Shown: piece after piece, positions 57,062 through 64,000 of the stretch
How positions within the stretch are numbered: position 1 is the first letter of the stretch
Layout: every line of letters begins with the position of its first letter
From: Epichloe hybrida
Lineage: Eukaryota; Ascomycota; Sordariomycetes; Hypocreales; Clavicipitaceae
DNA: 64,000 bases
Direction of reading: 5' to 3'
NCBI GenBank assembly: GCA_019022495.1
Contig: JAFEKR010000066.1
Location: 1 to 64,000 of the forward strand
The notes under the pieces: generated by a model
Seen by the model: only the letters and a program-made list of their open reading frames with translations
Database searches by the model: none
What the model was told of the DNA's origin: nothing
Made by a program: the position numbers and the translations under genes

Positions 57062-58329
57062 ATGCCGAGCTTACCAGGTTCGCAACCTCTGTTAATACCA
57101 CACCTTGTTACGACGGGCGGAAGGAGATCCTAACGAGAGGTGTAGCATCTGTCGACTTGGATGAGTGCATCTCGCGCCTCTACAAAAAGGAACTGTTGGC
57201 AGAATCAGTCATCGAAGCCGTATGCGCAAAAACGAAGGAGTTGCTCATGCGCGAGAGCAACGTCGTCCACGTGCGCGCTCCAGTCACTGTCGTGGGGGAT
57301 ATTCACGGCCAGTTCTTCGACCTCATCGAGATATTTAGAATAGGCGGCTATTGTCCCGATACGAATTACCTTTTCCTAGGTAGAGAGACCCTCGATTCCC
57401 CGGAAACCCCGAGCGCGACATCGGGCCCGAGCCTGAGCCTGACTCGGTTGACGCTGCTCCCCATGCAATTTCACACGATTACAAATTGCTGATACTCTTT
57501 TTCACTGGGCAGGCGATTACGTCGACCGTGGCATGTTCAGTGTAGAAACCATCTCGCTGCTTGTTTGTTTAAAGTTACGATACCCGAACCGCGTGCACTT
57601 GATCCGCGGAAATCACGAGTCTCGAGGCGTCACGCAGTCGTATGGATTTTATACTGAGTGCTCGCGAAAATACGGCAACGCCAATGTTTGGCATTACTTC
57701 ACAGACATGTTTGACTTTCTGACGTTGAGCGTCGTCATTGATAATCAAATATTTTGCGTTCACGGTGGTAAGTCACAATTCGCCCCTGTTCCTTCCCCAC
57801 GGTTGATGCTGAGATGCGATACTGAAGAGAGAAAGAAGACTGGGCTAACTCATCATTTGTGAAAATGCCAGGTTTATCCCCGTCGATACATTCCATAGAC
57901 CAAATAAAAATCATAGACCGATTCCGCGAGATCCCCCACGAAGGCCCCATGGCAGATCTTGTATGGTCTGACCCGGATCCCGAACGCGATGAATTCTCTC
58001 TCTCGCCTCGAGGCGCCGGCTATACCTTCGGAGCACAGGTGGTCAAGAAGTTCTTGGCCGTGAACAACATGTCACATATTCTGCGGGCACATCAGCTCTG
58101 TCAAGAGGGGTTCCAGGTGCTTTATGACGACAGGCTGAGCACTGTATGGAGTGCTCCGAACTACTGTTATAGATGCGGCAACATGGCCAGTGTACTGGAG
58201 GTCAGCGATAACGGCGAAAGATTTTTCAACGTCTTTGCTGCGGCGCCGGAGAACGACCAGCACAAGGATACGCAACCAAGTGGCGATAAGACTGCCGATG
58301 GTAATGCGTTGCCCGATTACTTCCTGTAA
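57062..58329 (+). CDS. PPG1: PP2A-like serine/threonine phosphatase catalytic subunit, Ppg1 type (320 aa)
   Basis: Exons 57062–57077 (16 nt), 57146–57379, 57513–57767 and 57872–58329 join to 320 codons plus stop. All PPP catalytic signatures are present: GDIHG (residues 56–60), GDYVDRG (84–90), RGNHE (115–119), [10 protein letters not shown] and [11 protein letters not shown]. It ends DYFL, the PP2A-type tail whose terminal Leu is carboxymethylated. Features such as [35 protein letters not shown] and [13 protein letters not shown] resemble Ppg1 more than PP2A or PP6. Yeast Ppg1 acts with the Far/STRIPAK-like complex. The first intron has an unusual GTTCGC donor but a good CTAAC branch and TAG acceptor, and it yields [14 protein letters not shown], typical for the family. 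Confidence 0.92.
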
Positions 58330-58373
58330 AGGGACTCCTTCGTATGAGCTTCTCGAATGTATATGTATAGTGT

Positions 58374-58412
<39 letters not shown>

Positions 58413-58751
58413 CCAGCGTCCGTTTTGCACACGCATGCGATGTCATTGTCCTTTTTTAAAAATTCTTGAACGGCTAGATAGCGTTGCATATCGACGTTTT
58501 ATGAAGAGCACTCAACCAGCATTTTCTATAGATTCATTCACACGGTCTTCATCTTTGGGTGGATTTGAGCAATTTGCTTGTATTTCTCTTGTCCTTGAGA
58601 AGTATTTGTGTGATATTTGTGTGTAAAAGACAAAAAGGCAAATTTTCCTCCCTAGAGGAGCATATTCGCAGGTATTTTCGTTTCCTCATGACGCTTAACA
58701 AAAATATGATGCCGACCCCCGCCATTGCCTCGTGACAGAACCCTGTACAGG
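58330..58751. other. Convergent intergenic region with a CTGC microsatellite
   Basis: 422 bp between the Ppg1 and Rho-GDI stops. About ten perfect CTGC tetranucleotides lie at 58374–58414, 45 bp after the Ppg1 stop, so probably in its 3' UTR. Nothing else was recognised. Confidence 0.7.
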
Positions 58752-59700
58752 TTACCAGTCCTTGGCAATGTCAAAGCTCCACTCAAAGCTGAGGTGCTTC
58801 TTTCCATCATCATCGACGAAGCTAGAAAGGGCGTTGTAGTGGCCGCGGGCGAGCATACCAGAAGGTGCTTCCTCTTCTTGGACTGCGTCGGGGGAGTTTC
58901 AGTACATGGGTCTTGATGTCCAGTCTTGGATGCGAGATTCTTGGCCATAGACTTACATTTCTTGATGTAGTTTGGCTGCTTATCGGTGTTGGGCGCGTAG
59001 CTCCCCTGCGGAAGGAGAAATGAGTGAGCAAAAGAGGTTCCATTTTTCTTGGTCCCTTTTTGGGGGGGCTAGGTTTCTTTCTTTTTTTTTTTTTTTTAAA
59101 GACGCGAGTTCAATCTTACAATCATCTCAGAGTCCTTGGACACGCGGATGCCCTTGCGCTTGACGACCTGAACGTAGTGCAAGCCGCTGAGAATCTCGTG
59201 CTGGACTTTGAATCGAGCGCTCATGGTGAACTTGGAACCCTCCTTGATCCTGAAGGGCTTGTCTTTGAGACTGTTCTCGCTTCCGGGGGTGGAGAGATCG
59301 ATGGTGACGGGATCGCGTCCAGCGGAATCCATGGTGAGGGCGAGGATGATGCAGACGCGGGGGTCGTTGGGGTCGGATATGTCTTTGCCATCACCCAGGC
59401 CGAGAGACTGCTTGTATCGCTGGAGAGATTCGTCGCCGGCATCTGGTTCAGATGTATTAGCTTTCCATTGCATGCTAAAAGGACAACCCCCCCCCCCCCC
59501 ACATGATACAGGGGAAGCTGGAAACTGCACATAGCAATAGGACGCCAAAAGGAGGAAGAGTGTTTTAAAAGAGGGGGGCAACGCAGAAAATGCCGAGATG
59601 ACATACCCATCTGTTGGTACTCGGCCAAGCTCTGCTTGGGCTGAGAGAGCTTATAGCCCTGAGTCTCCTCAGGCATGGTCTCATCGCCGTGGGAGGCCAT
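58752..59700 (-). CDS. RDI1: Rho GDP-dissociation inhibitor (198 aa)
   Basis: Minus-strand exons are 59700–59607, 59442–59120, 59005–58957 and 58882–58752, with introns of 164, 114 and 74 nt; total 198 codons plus stop, the usual Rho-GDI length. The N-terminal arm contains [23 protein letters not shown]. The immunoglobulin-like domain shows [50 protein letters not shown] and the C-terminal [12 protein letters not shown]. Rho-GDI extracts prenylated Rho GTPases (Cdc42, Rho1, Rac) from membranes and keeps them in the cytosol. Intron 1 contains a C14 run and intron 2 a T15 run. Confidence 0.95.
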
Positions 59701-61404
59701 GTTGAAAAGGAACTTGGTTTGGGAGGGGGGGGGGGGCCCCTCAGCCTTTGAAAGAGTGAAGGAAAGCGTTGTTTGATGCTGATTAAGGAAGAAGAAACCC
59801 TCCTAAAAAAAGCTATTGGGATTCAATCGGTTAGTCGGTCGGCCGGGGTACAGAGGTAAAGAAATGGTTTACCTATACCAACAACGGGAACGAGAAAATA
59901 TCAATGGATAGAGAAGCAACAACAGAGACAAGGTCGGTCAAGGAGAAGCGTCAGGGCCATGGCGGTGACAATGGAGGGGCAGCGGGCACTGGGCAGGGGC
60001 GTCGTGGTGGGGTGCTTGGCGAAGCGCGGGCTTGATTGGACAAGAACAAAGGCAGCTCGACCAAGGGTCATCATCATTGTCAATATGACAACTTGACTCG
60101 AGTACGAAGTCGTTTGTTATCAACTCCCCGATACAGCTTCACATCCGCCATGTTACAGTTATCGTGGCCAGCAGCCGTCTAGTAGGCTATTCCACAGATG
60201 CCCACGAGGCGTAATGGAGAGCGCGGTCATGACTCACGAAACAACCAAAGAGCGATGGCCGGCATTGGCCGCAAAACCAGTACGGATTGGGATGAAGGCT
60301 AAAGGGGAAATTGAAGATGCACCTCGTGGAGATTTACTGTACTCGTGGAGATTCACTCGTGGAGATTCACTCGTGGAGTCGTCACAAGTCGTTCCTTGCT
60401 CGGTCGTTCTAGACGCGCTCCGTATTGTTACCCGTTTGCATCAACGTACCGGAACCGCATGGAAAATAGCGCGAGGTACCCGCGCAGCCGCAGCCGCAGC
60501 CGCCCCTGCATCACAGCGGCCAACAGGTTTCCCGTGGTCTCTGTCTGCTGGCCTCGGTTTGCAGTCCAGTGCGGCGCTCCGCTCCTACCAGTCCTGTCTG
60601 TCGGTCCTGTCTGTCGGAGTCGTGTCAAGTCGTGCCAACAAGTCGTGCCAAGTCGTGTCAACCTGGTTGACCAACTTGTCAAGTCGTGTCAAGTCGTGTC
60701 AAGTCGTGCTGCACCTGAGTACAGGCAGGTGTGGCCCCACCATGGCGACGCTGGATGCGCTGGTTGGCCCAGCTCCCCAAAGTACCTCCTCATAGTATGG
60801 AGGGCGGGAGTTACGCACGCGTCGACGCCCAGTCGTCCATCCCTCATCCATCCTCGTCCATCCTCGTCCGTCCCTCGTCCTCGAGACTCCCTCCCACCCC
60901 CCGTCTGTGGTTCTCGTCTCCCTCCCTCTACACCTGGTCCGCGCGCAGGGTCGATCTCCATCCATCTGGCTTGTCGTGCGTGCCTGTTGCTTCTTGTGAC
61001 GAGGCTCGGCCTGTCATTGTATTCTTTTCTCTTGTCTCTTTTCGAGATTGGCGACGTGTATCGCTCGCGATCTGACCGTTCGGGGTCTCGTGCTTGCTCT
61101 CATATTGGTACGTGATCCTCGCCAACCAATCCTTTCCCTTCGCCCAACGCGCCGGAAAAAAAAAAAAAAAACCTCATCCGCGCCTGTTGCAACCACAACA
61201 GGGACGAGTACGACGAATACCTCGATGACGACGACGACGACGACGACACGATCACTTACCATATCACAGGCTCATTAAAAGCTTGCCGCGCATAGTTTTT
61301 CTTCGTTGACGGCTCTTGTAGACACGTCCCTCTCCAACTTTGTATCTGAGAGTGTCGCAACGTGGAACTGGCCGTCCAAGTCTTTGCTTAATTTGGAACA
61401 CAAC
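59701..61404. promoter_or_regulatory. Divergent promoter region of Rho-GDI and the Bqt4-like gene, with tandem motifs
   Basis: 1.7 kb. It contains ACTCGTGGAGATTC repeats (60322–60380), a short GCAGCC run (60484–60504), two TGTCGG-type units (60592–60616), a 10-bp AAGTCGTGTC repeat array (60617–60710) with the inverted repeat GTCAACC-T-GGTTGAC at 60657–60671, CT-rich DNA (60830–60930), an A15 tract (61156–61171) and an ACG run (61224–61250). Long frames on both strands here are products of this repeat composition and are not called. Confidence 0.5.
60617..60710. repeat. 10-bp AAGTCGTGTC tandem array
   Basis: Seven or so units of AAGTCGTGTC/AAGTCGTGCC occur in two clusters separated by an inverted repeat. 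It lies about 0.9 kb upstream of Rho-GDI and 0.7 kb upstream of the Bqt4-like gene. Confidence 0.8.
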
Positions 61405-62897
61405 ATGGCGACTCCAACTACTCGAAGCCTGCCTGCGAGGCACAATCCACTTCTGCTCGAGGATGTACCTGAATGTAAGTCTGCTCTTCGAGGTCGACCC
61501 AGCCTTTGTGCGCCTTTCCAGTATACTCATCCACGTTGTCTCGACAGACCTTGATCTTGTTGCGCGCCGTCGCCTCGGCCAGACGAAACTTACCCCCAAG
61601 ATGGTTGGGGCAGATGAGGATGACTCCGCTTCGCTCGGCGTCTTTGATTACGCGCATCTCCGAGCTCCTCTTCCCAAGGGCATCGTGTCGGGTATCTTCA
61701 AGTCAAGCCCGACGAGCTACTTCCTCATGCGCCGAAGCTTTGATGGCTATGTGTCGGCGACTGGCATGTTCAAGGCCACGTTCCCGTACGCCGAAGCCTC
61801 TGAAGAGGAGGCCGAGCGCAAGTACATCAAGTCACTCGCGACCACAAGTCCTGAAGAAACTGCTGGAAATGTCTGGATTCCTGCCGAGCAGGCGTTGGCA
61901 TTGGCCGAGGAGTACAAGATTGGCATCTGGATCCGTGCCTTGCTCGACCCGGCCAAAATCTCCGTCTCGTCAAATTCGAACCCCGAGTCGCCGCCCAAGA
62001 GCATTGTGGCACCCCCCAAGTTCGATCTGGTCAAGGCTCAGGCCAAACTGGCACCCCTATCCGCGTCTGGCGTATCCAAGGGCTCACGTAGTCGCCGGTC
62101 TGTGAGTCCCACCAAGGCTTCGAAACGAGCACCTGCGTCTCCGCGAAAGCGCGCCGCCAAGTCCAAGGCGGGGTCAATTGAACCCGTGGCCGAGAAGATG
62201 CAGGTGAATGGCCATGTCAAGAAGGGCAAGCAGGACGACGTCGTCATGCAGACGAGCGAGTTTGAGCCCGCCGTGGTTCTAGAACCAAGAGCAGAGGACG
62301 ACATGATGAAGATTCTAGTGGACAAGGTCTCCAAGAATGGTGAGGGCCATGAGACAAGACATGCCTTGGCCGAAGTTGATATTCCTCTGCCCACCGCCGG
62401 CAGCCCACCGACTGCGGAGGATACGGCCAAGATGCTCGAGACGGCCAAGAAAATGGTGCTGCTGGGCAAGGAAGAGGATGAGAGACGTGTGGCAGAGCGT
62501 AATAAGTCGGACGAAAAGAAGGGCAAGTCAGACAGTGCCACAGCCAGCTCTACTACCAAGAAGAGCAAGCGCAAGGCGGCCGACATGTCCGTGTCGGCGG
62601 AAGACGACGAAAAGAAGACTGACAAGTCTGGGGAGGCCAGCGACAAGGACGAACAACCTCGAGCCAAGAAGGCCAAGACGGTCAAGACGGAGGCGGAGAT
62701 GCGAAAAGACAAGGTCAAGAGCAGAGCGTTGTTTGGAATTGGTGCCACAGTTGCCGTCGGGTAAGTTGGCCAAGCAGTGTCAGCAACCCTCACCCGGGAT
62801 GCCAAGCTGGAGCGGCACTGCCAGTCGCATATATTCATTATCCTATGCTAACATGACAAACAGTGCTCTCGTCCCCTGGCTGGTTAATCTCTTGTAG
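61405..62897 (+). CDS. Bqt4-type APSES/KilA-N inner nuclear membrane protein (438 aa)
   Basis: Exons 61405–61474, 61548–62760 and 62864–62897, with introns of 73 and 103 nt; 438 codons plus stop. After [20 protein letters not shown] and [13 protein letters not shown] come an APSES/KilA-N-like fold, [20 protein letters not shown], then [15 protein letters not shown] and [16 protein letters not shown] (about residues 60–155). The central part is basic with nuclear-localisation-like KKSKRK. The last about 20 residues ([20 protein letters not shown]) form a single hydrophobic tail anchor split by the second intron. In fission yeast Bqt4 sits at the inner nuclear membrane and tethers telomeres, and this architecture fits. 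APSES transcription factors lack such an anchor. Confidence 0.87.
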
Positions 62898-63917
62898 AGG
62901 GGGTGCCGCGTGACAGCTTGTGAAGGCGCAACTGGCACCCACAACGTTATCTGAATACACAATTCAATAATACGGCAGGAGGAGGGAAAACCAACCACCT
63001 GGATCGGCGCAAAATTGAGCGCGTGCGTTACTTTTGCTGTTTGCGTTTCTTCGTGCTTGGGAGAGAAGAGTTTTTATTATCCAAAAAGAAGCCAATTCAC
63101 CAACGACATGAATATACCCCCCCCCCCCCGAACACATTGAGCTCCTGCCCAGTCATTCATTGGCTTTTGGACACATGGACTTGCCAGACCCCCGGCTCTT
63201 ACCGTGGTCTCTCTCGTCAGATGCTGGTTTTAGATGAGCTTGGACTTCAGGTCGAAAGACATTGTTTTATAATTTGTTTTTATTTTACCACTTCCCCCCT
63301 TGGTTCATTTTTCCTCTCTTTCTCTTCCTTTCGTTCAAATCAGTAAAGTTATGGAGAGTTTTTCTTCTTTCAGAATCACGGGCTACCTTTCCCTTTGGGC
63401 GTTGGGTGGCTTTTATCTGTTTTCGTCTGTGAAGGAGCGGACATGGAGTAAAGGTACGCGACGGCGACGCCAGTGGCTGGAAGGCAGATGCGTCGTAGTA
63501 AGGCGAGGACGGGTAGATGAGAAGATTGGAGTAGCAGAATTGATTGAAAGGCTTGCAAGACAGCTTGTACGGACATGTGTACATGTACATGTGTAATGTA
63601 CATGTGTACTCCTCCGCATTGGTCTACATTGGTCTCCATATTAAACCGCAGTCCCTCCACTCAGACGGGAGAATTGGCCCGGCACGAATGAGTGGGGGTG
63701 GCAGCGGCAACGGCCGGCTTTATCAAGACGCGGCACCATCCATACATGTACATAATATAACCCCACGCTTGTTTCTGTTTCTCTTCTCTCCTCTAGTGTC
63801 CCCCGGGGTCTGCATCTGCATGTGCGAAACAAACGCAGGAAGAATCGAGACTTGGACAGAGACAGAGACAGAGATTGCGATCCGGTGTTGCCGCCGATTT
63901 CCAAGTTTCCCACCAAC
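62898..63917. other. Intergenic region at the right side
   Basis: 1 kb with a C12 run (63118–63129), pyrimidine-rich DNA (63300–63375) and a GTACATGTGTAC-type palindromic repeat (63573–63609). Frames of 60–125 codons overlap on both strands and are not supported. It probably contains the promoter of the gene starting at 63918. Confidence 0.45.
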
Positions 63918-64000
63918 ATGAGAGTCGTCACCACGCGCCTGGGCGGGCTCGTCCAAACGAGGGGATTCGCCTCGACGGCCAGAAGATTGGATAACTACGC
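63918..64000 (+). CDS. N-terminus of a probable mitochondrial protein (cut by window end)
   Basis: The ATG at 63918 opens a frame starting MRVVTTRLGGLVQT, then RGFASTARRLDNYA, to the window edge. Arg-rich, acid-free sequence with FASTARR is a typical mitochondrial presequence with cleavage motif. RLDNYA directly after it is reminiscent of fungal 3-hydroxyisobutyrate dehydrogenases, but 27 residues are too few to be sure. Confidence 0.5.
   Translation, partial: MRVVTTRLGGLVQTRGFASTARRLDNY

Noticed and set aside
58072..58489. Minus frames rich in AGRQ repeats
   Set aside because: They are translations of the CTGC microsatellite opposite the Ppg1 3' end.
60214..61115. 193- and 256-codon plus frames between Rho-GDI and the Bqt4-like gene
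   Set aside because: They lie in promoter repeats, overlap each other in different frames and match nothing I recognise.
61405..62760. Calling the Bqt4-like gene an APSES transcription factor (StuA/Xbp1)
   Set aside because: The domain is the divergent KilA-N form and the protein ends in a hydrophobic tail anchor, which fits Bqt4-type proteins.

Overview
This window is fungal nuclear DNA from a filamentous ascomycete (Pezizomycotina, most likely Sordariomycetes; Hypocreales is my best guess). The evidence is short GT–AG introns of about 55–220 nt with CTAAC-type branch points, an Egh16/Mas-type secreted protein, Zn2Cys6 and Bqt4-type proteins, and retroelements carrying the CpA-to-TpA decay of repeat-induced point mutation (RIP).

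Layout. 1–15141 is an AT-rich nest of dead LTR retrotransposons on the minus strand. A Ty1/copia copy (A, right arm 4989–15141) is split by a complete Ty3/gypsy chromovirus (B, 7848–14448) and capped on the left by a second gypsy element (1–4988) that runs off the window. 15142–25921 is a GC-balanced island holding one intronless 9.2-kb ORF. It encodes a 3057-residue, apparently secreted protein made of Gly-Gln, Ser-rich and Gly-Ser repeats. 25922–38175 is a second copy (B) of the same copia family, also on the minus strand, with a different copia element (C, 30117–36923, plus strand) inserted in it. LTRs and 5-bp target duplications can be read for gypsy B, copia B and copia C.

38176–64000 is ordinary gene-dense euchromatin with a run of housekeeping and regulatory genes. 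In order these are a PI31-type proteasome regulator (+), importin Kap114 (-), an NCS1 Fur-type permease with a frameshift (+), tRNA-Thr(AGT) (-), a Zn2Cys6 transcription factor (+), an Egh16/Mas-like secreted protein (+), a CCHC zinc-knuckle protein (-), a Ppg1-type phosphatase (+), Rho-GDI (-), a Bqt4-type inner-nuclear-membrane protein (+), and the first codons of a probable mitochondrial protein (+). Several are paired divergently or convergently. No metabolic cluster is evident.

Main points of interest are the giant repeat protein isolated between two copies of one retroelement, RIP damage that removed reverse-transcriptase catalytic aspartates exactly where the dinucleotide context predicts, sparing of the outermost LTR edges from RIP, the permease frameshift, and a secreted Egh16 protein whose predicted mature N-terminus is histidine.
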